This document shows positions 54,760 through 63,403 of a DNA stretch of 64,000 nucleotides, one piece after another; position 1 is the stretch's first letter; each line of letters opens with the position of its first letter. A program made the position numbers and the translations under genes. The DNA is from Streptomyces olivaceus (GTDB lineage Bacteria > Actinomycetota > Actinomycetes > Streptomycetales > Streptomycetaceae). The DNA is taken from assembly GCF_000721235.1 (NCBI RefSeq), contig NZ_JOFH01000013.1, positions 62,001-126,000 of the forward strand, written 5' to 3'. Under the pieces are notes generated by a model, which had not been told where the DNA came from, ran no database searches, and was given only the letters and a program-made list of their open reading frames with translations.

Positions 54760-56180
54760 GCAAGCCGCCCGGGCCGCCCGAAGCCCCGCCGCCGGCGGCG
54801 GAGGAGACCGGCACGGGCCTGCTGCGCATCGCCTTCGTCCTGGTGCTCGGCACCTTCATGGCCACCCTGGACGCCACCATCGTCAACGTCGGCATCGACA
54901 CCCTGGCGCGGGAGTTCGACGCCACCGTCGGGGACATCCAGTGGGTCGGCACCGCCTACCTGCTGGCCGTCGTCACCGCGGTGCCGGCCTCCGGCTGGCT
55001 CGCCGACCGCTTCGGCGGCCGGCGGGTCTGGCTGGCCGCCGTCGCCCTGTTCCTGGCCGGTTCCGCGCTGTGCGCCCTGTCCTGGTCGGCGACCAGCCTG
55101 ATCGTCTTCCGGGTGGTCCAGGGCCTCGGCGGCGGACTGCTGCCGCCCACCGGACAGGCACTGCTCGCCCGCATCGCCGGCCCCTCCCGCATCGGGAAGG
55201 TGATCAGTGTCGTGGCCGTCGTGCCGCTGCTCTCCCCGGTGCTCGGCCCCGTGGCGGGCGGCGCGCTGCTCGCGGCGGCGTCCTGGGAGTGGCTGTTCCT
55301 GGTCAACCTGCCGATCGGCGCGCTCGCCCTGCTGCTCGCGCGGCGGTACGTACCCGTCGTGGCGCCCGCGGCCAAGGGCGTGCCCTTCGACGTACGCGGC
55401 GCGCTGCTGCTCTCTCCGGGCCTCGCCGCCCTCGTCTACGGGCTGACCGAGGCCGCCGAGGGACGCCGGCTGCCGGCCGTCCTCGGCATCGGCGCGGGCG
55501 CGCTGATGCTGGCCGCGTTCGTGACGCACGGACTGCGGACCCGAGGCACCGCGCTGATCGACCCCCGGCTCTTCGCGCGTCCGCCGTTCGGGCCGGCCGC
55601 GCTCGCCCTGCTCGTCCTCGGCGCCTCGGTGTTCGGCACGGCCTTCCTGCTCCCGCTCTACCTGCAGACGGGGGAGGGGCTGTCGGCCTGGCAGGCGGGG
55701 CTGGTGCTGGCGCCGCAGGGCGTGGGCGCGGCGGCGGGCGCCGTACTGGTCAACCGGACCGTCAACGCCGTGCCTCCCCGGACCCTGGTCGTCACCGGGG
55801 TCGGCCTGGTCCTCGCCGGGACCGTCCCGTTCACCCAGCTCGACCACGGACTGCCGGACGCCGTGCTGATCGCCTCCCTGGCGGTGCGCGGCTTCGGAAT
55901 GGCCATGATCAGCGCCCCGTTGATGAACATCGTCTACAGCCGGATGGAGTCCGCACACGTCGCCCGTGCCTCCGGCGCCCTCAACCTGCTGAACACCGTC
56001 GGCGGCTCGCTCGGCACCGCGGCCCTCGCCGTGGTCCTGCAGAGCCGCCTCGACGCCCGGCACCAGGACGCCACCGCGGCGTTCTCCGACACCTTCTGGT
56101 GGGTGGTCGGTCTCGGGCTGCTCGCCGCGGCCGGGACCACCCGGCTGCCCAGAACCCATGCCGTCAGGAGTAGTACGTGA
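54756..56180 (+). CDS. DHA2-type MFS exporter, probable siderophore export
   Basis: A 474-aa transporter with ~14 hydrophobic segments. It shows [20 protein letters not shown] (near 32, TM1 motif), [14 protein letters not shown] (motif A, near 85) and [15 protein letters not shown] (motif C, near 157). GTG 54756 overlaps the NRPS stop and its stop overlaps the DAHP synthase start, so it is embedded in the siderophore operon and most likely exports the finished siderophore. Confidence 0.9.
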   Translation: MSKPPGPPEAPPPAAEETGTGLLRIAFVLVLGTFMATLDATIVNVGIDTLAREFDATVGDIQWVGTAYLLAVVTAVPASGWLADRFGGRRVWLAAVALFLAGSALCALSWSATSLIVFRVVQGLGGGLLPPTGQALLARIAGPSRIGKVISVVAVVPLLSPVLGPVAGGALLAAASWEWLFLVNLPIGALALLLARRYVPVVAPAAKGVPFDVRGALLLSPGLAALVYGLTEAAEGRRLPAVLGIGAGALMLAAFVTHGLRTRGTALIDPRLFARPPFGPAALALLVLGASVFGTAFLLPLYLQTGEGLSAWQAGLVLAPQGVGAAAGAVLVNRTVNAVPPRTLVVTGVGLVLAGTVPFTQLDHGLPDAVLIASLAVRGFGMAMISAPLMNIVYSRMESAHVARASGALNLLNTVGGSLGTAALAVVLQSRLDARHQDATAAFSDTFWWVVGLGLLAAAGTTRLPRTHAVRSST

Positions 56181-57235
56181 TGCTGCTGCCCACCCCGGCC
56201 GAGCTCCACACGGCCGTTCCGCTCCCGCCGGCCACGGCCGAGGCCGTCGCCGCCCACCGGGACACCGTCGCCGCGGTCCTCGACCGCCGGGACCCGCGGC
56301 TGCTCGTGGTCGTCGGCCCCTGCTCGGTCCACGACACGCAGGCCGCCCTGGACTACGCCGACCTGCTCGCCGGCGCCGCGCGCCGTCTCGCCGACGACCT
56401 CGTGATCGTCCTCCGCGCCTACCTGGAGAAGCCCCGGACCGGGCTCGGCTGGAGGGGCCTGCTCGACGCGCCCTCCCTCGACGGGAAGAGCGACCTCGCC
56501 ACGGGACTGCGGACCGGCCGCTCCTTCCTCGTCGAGGCCGCGGGCCGGGGACTGCCCCTCGCCTACGAGTTCGTCGACCCGGTACTCGCCCCGTACGTGG
56601 CGGACACCGTCTCCTGGGCCGCCATCGGCGCCCGGACCGTCGCCAGCCAGCCGCACCGGGGCCTGGCCTCCTGGCTGCCCATGCCGGTCGGAATGAAGAA
56701 CTGCGTCTCCGGCGACCTCGCCCCCGCGGTGGCCGCTGCCCGGGTCGCCGCCCACCCCCAGAGCCTGCCGATGCTCTCCCCCCAGGGGCGGCTCACGGTC
56801 ACCGAAACCGTCGGCAACCCCCACCCGCACCTCGTGCTGCGGGGCGGCGCCGGCCCCAACCACGGTGCGGACCACGTGGCGAGAGGGGCGGAGCTGCTCG
56901 CGGCGTCCGGCCTGCCGCGGACCGTCGTGGTGGACGCCTCCCACGGGAACAGCGGCAAGGACCACAACCGCCAGGCGGAGGTGGTCGCCGAACTGGCCCG
57001 GCGGGTCGGCGCCGGGGAACCGGCCCTCACCGGCGTGATGATCGAGTCCTACCTCTCCGACGGCCGGCAGGAGCCCACCGCGGAGCCACTGCGCCGCGAC
57101 CTCAGCGTCACCGACTCCTGCCTGGGCTGGGCACGCACGGAACCCATGCTCGACGCCCTGGCCCTGGCCCTGGCCTCCCGGCACCGCGGCCGGAACACGC
57201 CCACAGCGACGCTCGCCACCGCGGCACCCGTCTGA
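56177..57235 (+). CDS. Type I 3-deoxy-7-phosphoheptulonate (DAHP) synthase, AroG-like
   Basis: A 352-aa enzyme joining phosphoenolpyruvate and erythrose 4-phosphate. It has VVVGPCSVHDTQAALDYA (metal Cys, near 50), RAYLEKPRTGLGWRGL (near 80), EFVDPVLAPYVAD, ASQPHRGLASWLPMPVGMKN (near 160), LVLRGGAGPNH, VVVDASHGNSGKDHN (near 256) and GVMIESYLSDG (near 292). This is the E. coli AroF/G/H type; streptomycetes usually use a type II enzyme for primary metabolism. It probably boosts chorismate for DHB under iron limitation. Start GTG 56177 or ATG 56180 after AGGAG. Confidence 0.92.
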   Translation: MMLLPTPAELHTAVPLPPATAEAVAAHRDTVAAVLDRRDPRLLVVVGPCSVHDTQAALDYADLLAGAARRLADDLVIVLRAYLEKPRTGLGWRGLLDAPSLDGKSDLATGLRTGRSFLVEAAGRGLPLAYEFVDPVLAPYVADTVSWAAIGARTVASQPHRGLASWLPMPVGMKNCVSGDLAPAVAAARVAAHPQSLPMLSPQGRLTVTETVGNPHPHLVLRGGAGPNHGADHVARGAELLAASGLPRTVVVDASHGNSGKDHNRQAEVVAELARRVGAGEPALTGVMIESYLSDGRQEPTAEPLRRDLSVTDSCLGWARTEPMLDALALALASRHRGRNTPTATLATAAPV

Positions 57236-57306
57236 GACGACGGCCCCACCGCACCTTCCCCCCCACATGTATCCGCACCATTCAGACATTCAGAAGGGAC
57301 GACCTG

Positions 57307-58254
57307 ATGCGCGTCGTCATGTTCGGCTACCAGACCTGGGGCCACCGCACCCTGCAGGCACTGCTCGACTCCCCGCACGAAGTGGTGACGGTGGTGACCC
57401 ATCCGAAGAGCGAGCACGCCTACGAGAGGATCTGGAGCGACTCCGTCGCCGACCTGGCCGCCGAGCACGGCGTGCCGGTGGTCATCCGCGACCGGCCGGA
57501 CGACGAGGAGCTCTTCCAGCTCCTGAAGGACGCCGACCCGGACATCATCGTGGCCAACAACTGGCGTACCTGGATCCCACCGCGCGTCTACAACCTGCCC
57601 CGGCACGGCACCCTCAACGTCCACGACTCCCTGCTGCCGAAGTACGCGGGCTTCTCGCCGATCATCTGGGCGCTCATCAACGGCGAGTCCGAGGTAGGGG
57701 TCACCGGGCACCTGATGGACGAGGAACTGGACGCCGGCGACATCGTCCTCCAGCGCTCCGTCCCGGTGGGCCCCGACGACACGGCCACCGACCTCTTCCA
57801 CAAGACGGTCGACCTCATCACCCCGGTCACCGTCGGCTCCCTGGACCTGATCGCGTCCGGGCGCACCGAGTTCACCCCGCAGGACCGGTCGCAGGCCACC
57901 TTCTTCCACAAGCGCGCCGAGGACGACATCCGGATCGACTGGAGCCGGCAGGCCGAGGAGCTCCACCGGCTGATCCGGGCACAGTCGGCGCCCTACCCCG
58001 CGGCCTTCACCCACCACAAGGGCAAGCGGCTGGAGATCCTCGCCGCCGTGGTCTCCGAGAAGCGCTACGGCGGGACCCCCGGCCGCATCTTCTACCGGGA
58101 GGGCGAAGGGGTCGTGATCGTCGCCGGCGCGGACGCCCGGACGGGCCGGAACCACGGCCTCGCCGTCACGCGCGTACGCACCGAGGACGGCCGGGAGCTG
58201 CCCGCCGCCGAGTACTTCACCAGGATGGGCGGATACCTCACCGACCGCCCCTGA
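57307..58254 (+). CDS. N5-hydroxyornithine formyltransferase (methionyl-tRNA formyltransferase family)
   Basis: A 315-aa formyltransferase resembling CchA of coelichelin synthesis. The folate-dependent core is VANNWRTWIPPRVYNLPRHG then NVHDSLLPKYAGFSPIIWAL, with the catalytic Asn-His-Asp set completed by GVTGHLMDEELDAGDIV (near 140). A C-terminal ~100-residue domain follows. It would transfer formyl from 10-formyltetrahydrofolate to hydroxyornithine, giving the hydroxamate building block. ATG 57307; a 71-bp gap follows the DAHP synthase gene. Confidence 0.9.
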   Translation: MRVVMFGYQTWGHRTLQALLDSPHEVVTVVTHPKSEHAYERIWSDSVADLAAEHGVPVVIRDRPDDEELFQLLKDADPDIIVANNWRTWIPPRVYNLPRHGTLNVHDSLLPKYAGFSPIIWALINGESEVGVTGHLMDEELDAGDIVLQRSVPVGPDDTATDLFHKTVDLITPVTVGSLDLIASGRTEFTPQDRSQATFFHKRAEDDIRIDWSRQAEELHRLIRAQSAPYPAAFTHHKGKRLEILAAVVSEKRYGGTPGRIFYREGEGVVIVAGADARTGRNHGLAVTRVRTEDGRELPAAEYFTRMGGYLTDRP

Positions 58255-58354
58255 CCACCGCCGGGAAGCCGGGCCGGGCCGTACCACGCCCCGTCCCGGG
58301 ACACCGCCGGCGCCCGCACACCCCGCGGGCCCCGGCAGACCGCAGAGAGGCATC

Positions 58355-59146
58355 GTGAACAGCGAGCTGCTCGTCTCCGACACGGCACACTTCCGCGTCG
58401 ACTACGAGATCAACCCCTACATGCACATCGGGGCGCAGCCCAGGCCGGAGGCGGCCGCGGCGGAGCACCGGGCCATCGTGGCCGCGCACCTCGCGGCCGG
58501 CCGCAAGGTCGAGTACCTGCCGTCGGTGCCCGAGTGCCCCGACATGGTGTTCACGGCGAACGCCGCCGCGGTCGGCGGCGGCCGGGCCGTGCTGGGCAGC
58601 CCTCCGCCGGAGCGCCGGGCGGAGATACCGCACTTCCGGGAGTGGCTGACCGGCCGCGGGATCGAGGCGGTCGAGGCGCCCTACGCCTTTAGCGGCCAGG
58701 GCGACGCCCTCGCCTTCGGCCCGCTGCTCCTCGTGGGGCACGGGCAGCGGACGGACGAGCGGATGCTCCCCGTGCTCGCCCGCGAGCTCCGCCGGGAAGT
58801 GGTGCCCCTGCGTACGGCCGGCGCGCGGTGGTACGACCTCGACCTGGCCGTCGGGGTGATCGGTGACGGCACCCTGGCGTACTGCCCCGAGGCCCTCGAC
58901 GCCCGGAGCCGGGACACCCTGCGGGCCCTGGGCGCCGACCTCGTCGAGGTGGGTGTGGAGGAGGCCGGGCGGTTCGCCCTCAACCTCGTGAGCGACGGGA
59001 CCACGGTGACCATGGCACGAGGCGCCCCACGGCTCGCGGCCGAGCTGCGGGACCGCGGACTCGAGGTGGTCGAGCTGGCGACCACGGAACTGGCCAAGGG
59101 CGGCGGCGGTATCCGCTGCACGGCGCTGACGCTGGACGGGCCCTGA
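58355..59146 (+). CDS. Guanidino-modifying-enzyme (DDAH-like) homologue lacking catalytic His and Glu
   Basis: A 263-aa protein of the dimethylarginine dimethylaminohydrolase/amidinotransferase superfamily. It has PDMVFTANAA (near 63), the C-terminal Cys255 in GGGGIRCTAL and the family fold length. The acid position GEGD is GQGD (Gln115 for Glu), and the histidine of the YHLD motif is Asp161 (WYDLD). So two of three catalytic residues are replaced while the nucleophile stays. Last gene of the siderophore run, 100 bp after the formyltransferase. It may act on, bind or acylate an arginine-derived part of the siderophore, or be a pseudoenzyme. Confidence 0.75.
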   Translation: MNSELLVSDTAHFRVDYEINPYMHIGAQPRPEAAAAEHRAIVAAHLAAGRKVEYLPSVPECPDMVFTANAAAVGGGRAVLGSPPPERRAEIPHFREWLTGRGIEAVEAPYAFSGQGDALAFGPLLLVGHGQRTDERMLPVLARELRREVVPLRTAGARWYDLDLAVGVIGDGTLAYCPEALDARSRDTLRALGADLVEVGVEEAGRFALNLVSDGTTVTMARGAPRLAAELRDRGLEVVELATTELAKGGGGIRCTALTLDGP

Positions 59147-59167
59147 GTGCGAGCACACGGGACCCGG

Positions 59168-60529
59168 TCAGCCGGCGGTGTCCCGCCTCAGGCCGGGCAG
59201 GGCGCGGATCTCGTCGCCGAGCTCCGGCGAGTGGACGGTGTGGCCGCGGTCGAAGCTCTTGAGGTGCGCCGGTCCGGTGTCCTTGCCCGCCCACGCGGCG
59301 TAACAGACCTCCATCTGCCGGCACTGCGGGCAGAACAGGCTGGCCACGAACGGGGAGAGGATCACCGGAGTACCGGCGGACAGAAGGTAGAACACCTCCG
59401 TGGCCACGGGCTCGGCCCAGGTGAACCTCCGTCGCTCGAAGTCGGGGTGGTCGCCCATCACGTCGCGCGCGACGACGTCGAAGGTGCGCGTCGCCGGCCG
59501 GTACGAGGACGAGACGGTGAGTACCCAGGGCGACTCGGTGAGGAATCCAGCCCGCACCAGTGCCTGCTCGAAGTGGGGCCTGATCTCGCGCACGCGCAGC
59601 GCGGACTCGCCCCTGCTCTGGGGTTTGTCGCCGTGCGCGGCCCGATTCCGCTCGACGCGCAGGGCGTTGAGATGCCCGACCAGGGCCGGTCCGGACGTGC
59701 CGTCGTACAGGGCCGTGAGCGCCGCGGGCATCGCGGCGGGGCGGCTGACGGCGAGGCGGACGACGGCCTCCAGCCAGTTGGTCCAGGTGCCGAACGTGGC
59801 ACTGCTCCTGAGCAGCGAACCGCGGAGCGCCGACACCTGCCGGAGGGCCTTCTCGTCCCCCGGCACGGCACCGTCGCCGCTCTGTTCGCCCCGGGCCCGC
59901 AGCAGCGCCGCGGTGGTGACACCGACGCAGATCGAGAGCGTCTCGGCCGCGTCGAGCAGTGCCTCGTACTGCTCCTTGCCGGAGTGCGCCTGCTGCAGTG
60001 TGCGCACGGCGCGGGCCACGGGGTGGGGCATGGTGTTCCGGGCCCGGGCCAGGATCGCGGAGGCGGAGAGCGTCGTGTCCTCGCCGCCGCCCGCAGCCGC
60101 ACCCCTCGCCCGGGTTCCGTCGGGGCCGCCCGCCGGAGGTGCCTGCCGCGGGCCCGGGGGCCGGGGCGGTGGCAGGAAGGGCTGCTCGGGCGGCTCGGGC
60201 GGTCCGGGTGCGCCGGAGGCCGTACCGGCGTGCGTACGGACCCGGGCGTGCGGCGCGCGGCGGCGGCCGCGCGCCCGCCACTGCCGGAACAGCCGCCGGA
60301 TCCAGCTCGGAAGCACGCCGAAGAGGCCGGCGAACATCAGGACGGCGAGTGATGTGTCGAGCCACGCGGGCATCGTTCTCGGCTCGTCGCTCGTGCCGAT
60401 GGCCAGGCCGGTGAGGACACCCCAGCCGGACGTCATCCAGAACGCCCAGTCCCTGTGCAGCGGGCTGTCGTACAGACCCAGCACGGCATTGCGCCGCTTC
60501 GTGCCGGTGGTGCCGGTGGTGATTGCCAC
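59168..60529 (-). CDS. Membrane protein with HEPN-like and zinc-ribbon-like motifs
   Basis: A 453-aa protein I do not recognise. Two hydrophobic segments lie near 25-45 and 58-76, then a Pro/Arg/Gly-rich linker (~80-150). A helical domain (about 150-300) contains NALRVERNRAAHGD, an Rx4-6H motif typical of HEPN folds. After that comes a ~130-residue domain with FCPQCRQMEVCYAAW, a CxxC-like knuckle. HEPN proteins are often RNases in defence or toxin systems, but the membrane anchor and missing partner make this uncertain. ATG 60529 is the best start. It converges on the siderophore operon with a 21-bp gap. Confidence 0.55.
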   Translation of the reverse strand: MAITTGTTGTKRRNAVLGLYDSPLHRDWAFWMTSGWGVLTGLAIGTSDEPRTMPAWLDTSLAVLMFAGLFGVLPSWIRRLFRQWRARGRRRAPHARVRTHAGTASGAPGPPEPPEQPFLPPPRPPGPRQAPPAGGPDGTRARGAAAGGGEDTTLSASAILARARNTMPHPVARAVRTLQQAHSGKEQYEALLDAAETLSICVGVTTAALLRARGEQSGDGAVPGDEKALRQVSALRGSLLRSSATFGTWTNWLEAVVRLAVSRPAAMPAALTALYDGTSGPALVGHLNALRVERNRAAHGDKPQSRGESALRVREIRPHFEQALVRAGFLTESPWVLTVSSSYRPATRTFDVVARDVMGDHPDFERRRFTWAEPVATEVFYLLSAGTPVILSPFVASLFCPQCRQMEVCYAAWAGKDTGPAHLKSFDRGHTVHSPELGDEIRALPGLRRDTAG

Positions 60530-60684
60530 AGAGTCGTTTCCCGTCGACGGCCGTCCGAGCCCCGCGTCGGACGGAGCGCCTGTCGCGCTCGCAGGTACGA
60601 CCTGTGGAGATGTTGTGCGGTTGCGGGGGCTCTCGGGAAGTCACCCGATCGAGTGGCTGGAGTGACGGGAGTGACCGGTTGTGG

Positions 60685-61470
60685 TCAGGATCTGACCAGC
60701 AGCTGGAAGTCGAACGCGTACCGGGACGCGCGGTAGATGTGCGTGCCGTACTCGACCGGGCGGCCGGTGTCGTCGTACGCGGTGCGGCTCATGGTGAGGA
60801 GCGCGGCGCCCTCCGGCTCGTCGAGGCGGGCGGCCTCCTCGCCGTCGGCGACGCGGGCGCCGACGGTCTGGCGGGCGCTGTGCAGGACGACGCCGGAGGT
60901 GCGCAGCAGGCGGTACAGGCCGGTCGACTCCAGACGGGCGTCGTCGAGTTCCAGCAGGCCCGCCGGAAGGTAGTTGCACAGCAGCGCCACGGGCCGGCCG
61001 TGGGTGAGCCGCAGCCGCTCCAGGACCACGGCCTCGGCGCCCTCTGCGACGCCGAGCGCGGCCGCCGCGCCGGCGGGTGCGGGGACGGTCTCGTGGCGCA
61101 GCACCCGGGTGCCGGGGCCCTGCCCGGCCTTCTCCAGGTCGTCGTACAGGCTGCTCAGCTCCAGGGGGCGCCTGACCTGGCTGTGCACCACCTGGGTGCC
61201 CACCCCCCGACGCCGGACCAGCAGCCCCTTGTCGACCAGCGACTGGATGGCCTGGCGGACGGTCGGCCGGGACAGGCCCAGGCGGACGGAGAGGTCCACC
61301 TCATTGCCCAGCAGGTTGCCCGGGGCGAGGACGCCGTGCTCGATCGCCGCCTCCAACTGCTGGGCGAGCTGGTGGTAGAGCGGCACCGGAGTGCTCCGGT
61401 CCAGGGCGAAGTCCAGGGTGCTGAGCGCGGGAGCGGTCACGGCACGTGCGGGGCCGCCGGTCTTCGCCAT
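60685..61470 (-). CDS. GntR-family (HutC/UTRA) transcriptional regulator next to inositol genes
   Basis: A 261-aa regulator. The N-terminal winged helix reads PLYHQLAQQLEAAIEHGVL then LSVRLGLSRPTVRQAIQSLV; the C-terminal UTRA ligand domain includes VLERLRLTHGRPVALLCNYL and SRTAYDDTGRPVEYGTHIYR. Its position 61 bp downstream of iolD and on the same strand suggests it represses the inositol catabolism genes and senses an inositol-derived sugar. ATG 61470 follows a weak GGAGG site (GGGAGGTCC). Confidence 0.85.
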   Translation of the reverse strand: MAKTGGPARAVTAPALSTLDFALDRSTPVPLYHQLAQQLEAAIEHGVLAPGNLLGNEVDLSVRLGLSRPTVRQAIQSLVDKGLLVRRRGVGTQVVHSQVRRPLELSSLYDDLEKAGQGPGTRVLRHETVPAPAGAAAALGVAEGAEAVVLERLRLTHGRPVALLCNYLPAGLLELDDARLESTGLYRLLRTSGVVLHSARQTVGARVADGEEAARLDEPEGAALLTMSRTAYDDTGRPVEYGTHIYRASRYAFDFQLLVRS

Positions 61471-61531
61471 GGACGGACCTCCCTTGCGTAGGCGACTGGC
61501 TGTCCGGGAATCCGGGCAGTCCGGGGCGGCG

Positions 61532-63403
61532 TCAGAGGTGGTGGCGGCGGTCGGCGACCGAACGCTCGTAGGCCGTCCGGGCGGCGGTGGCGGCCTCGCG
61601 GGCGGACACCTCGGCCACCGGCACGTCCCACCAGGCCTCGGCGGGGAGCGCCGCCGACGGCGGCGCCGTCTCGACGTACACGCACGTCGGGCGGGTCGCC
61701 GCGCGGGCCGCGACCAGCGCCTCGCGCAGCTCGCGCACCGTCTTGGCGCGCAGCACGTCCATGCCGAGGCTGGCCGCGTTGGCGGCGAGGTCGACGGGGA
61801 GCGGAGCACCGGTGAAGGAGCCGTCGGCCGCGCGGTGGCGGTAGTCGGTGCCGAAGCGCTCGGCGCCCACCGACTCGGACAGGCCGCCGATGGACGCGTA
61901 GCCGTGGTTCTGCACCAGGACCAGCTTGACCGGCAGGTTCTCCTGGACGGCCGTGACGATCTCCGTCGGGTTCATCAGGTACGTGCCGTCACCCACCAGG
62001 GCCCACACCGGGGTGTCCGGAGCGGCCTGCTGGACGCCGAGCGCGGCCGGGATCTCGTAGCCCATGCAGGAGTAGCCGTACTCCAGGTGGTACTGGCGCG
62101 GGGACCGGGCCCGCCACAGCTTGTGCAGGTCGCCGGGGAGCGAACCGGCCGCGTTGATCACCACGTCCTCGTCGCCGACCACCGCGTCCAGGGCGCCGAG
62201 CACCTGCGTCTGGGTCGGCACCGCGCCGTCGTCGTCGGCCCGGAGGGCCGCCCGGACCGTCTCCTCCCACCGGGCCTTCCCCGCGCGGTACTCCGCCTCG
62301 TACGCCGCGTCCACGCGGTGGCCGGACAGCGCCTCCGCCAGTGCCGTGAGCCCGGACCGGGCGTCGCAGACCAGGGTGCGGGCGGCGAGCTTGTGGGCGT
62401 CGAAGGCGGTGATGTTGAGGTTCAGGAAGCGGACGTCCGGGCGCTGGAAGAGGGTGCCGGAGGCGGTGGTGAAGTCCGAGTAGCGGGTGCCGACGCCGAT
62501 CACCAGGTCGGCGGTGCGGGCGAGTTCGTCGCTCACCGCGGTGCCGGTGTGGCCGATGCCGCCGAGGTCGGCCGGGTGGTCGTGGCGCAGCGCGCCCTTG
62601 CCCGCCTGGGTGGAGGCGACCGGGATGCCGGTGGCGTCCACGAGCGCCTTCAGGGCCTGCTCGGCCTCGCTGTGGTGGACGCCGCCGCCCGCGACGATCA
62701 GCGGGCGCTCGGCGGCGCGGACCGCCCGGACGGCCTCGGCCAGCTCCTCCGGGTCGGGCGCGGGGCGGCGTACGTGCCAGACGCGGTCGGCGAAGAACTC
62801 CTCGGGCCAGTCGTGGGCCTCGCTCTGCACGTCCTGCGGGAGCGCCAGGGTGACCGCGCCGGTCTCCGCCGGGTCGGTGAGGACCCGTACGGCCTTCAGC
62901 GCGGAGGCGACGAGGGCCTCGGGGCGGGTGACGCGGTCGAAGTAGCGGGAGACGGGCCGCAGGGCGTCGTTGACGGAGACGTCGGCCTCGACGGGGTGCT
63001 CCAGCTGCTGGAGCAGCGGGTCGGCGGCGTGCGAGGCGAAGTAGTCGCCGGGCAGCAGCAGGACCGGCAGGCGGTTGACCGTGGCGAGCGCGGCGCCGGT
63101 GACCAGGTTGGTGGCGCCGGGGCCGATGGACGTCGTCACCGCCTGCACGCGGAGGCGGTTCAGCTGCCGGGCGTGACCGACGGCCGCGTGCACCATCGCC
63201 TGCTCGCTGCGGCCCTGGTGGTACGGCATCACGTCCGCGTACTCGACGAGGGCCTGGCCGAGACCGGCCACGTTGCCGTGGCCGAAGATGCCCCAGGTGC
63301 CGGTGATCAGGCGGTGGTGTACGCCGTCCCGCTCGGTGTACTGGGCGGCCAGGAAGCGCACCAGGGCCTGGGCGGTGGTCAGTCGGCGGGTGGCGGCGCT
63401 CAT
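61532..63403 (-). CDS. iolD: 3D-(3,5/4)-trihydroxycyclohexane-1,2-dione hydrolase
   Basis: A 623-aa thiamine-diphosphate enzyme of myo-inositol breakdown. It has FGHGNVAGLGQALVEYADVM (near 43), the ThDP-activating region in MPYHQGRSEQAMVHAA, TSIGPGATNLVTGAALA (near 90), and the ThDP/Mg motif WALVGDGTYLMNPTEIV (near 463) followed by LVQNHGYASIGG. It hydrolyses the ring dione to 5-deoxyglucuronate. ATG 63403 overlaps the iolB stop (ATGA), so the two are translated together. Confidence 0.95.
   Translation of the reverse strand: MSAATRRLTTAQALVRFLAAQYTERDGVHHRLITGTWGIFGHGNVAGLGQALVEYADVMPYHQGRSEQAMVHAAVGHARQLNRLRVQAVTTSIGPGATNLVTGAALATVNRLPVLLLPGDYFASHAADPLLQQLEHPVEADVSVNDALRPVSRYFDRVTRPEALVASALKAVRVLTDPAETGAVTLALPQDVQSEAHDWPEEFFADRVWHVRRPAPDPEELAEAVRAVRAAERPLIVAGGGVHHSEAEQALKALVDATGIPVASTQAGKGALRHDHPADLGGIGHTGTAVSDELARTADLVIGVGTRYSDFTTASGTLFQRPDVRFLNLNITAFDAHKLAARTLVCDARSGLTALAEALSGHRVDAAYEAEYRAGKARWEETVRAALRADDDGAVPTQTQVLGALDAVVGDEDVVINAAGSLPGDLHKLWRARSPRQYHLEYGYSCMGYEIPAALGVQQAAPDTPVWALVGDGTYLMNPTEIVTAVQENLPVKLVLVQNHGYASIGGLSESVGAERFGTDYRHRAADGSFTGAPLPVDLAANAASLGMDVLRAKTVRELREALVAARAATRPTCVYVETAPPSAALPAEAWWDVPVAEVSAREAATAARTAYERSVADRRHHL

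Noticed and set aside
60682..60698. TGGTCAG-GAT-CTGACCA hairpin at the end of the GntR gene
   Set aside because: It covers the stop codon, the stem is short, and there is no tail, so chance is as likely as a terminator.
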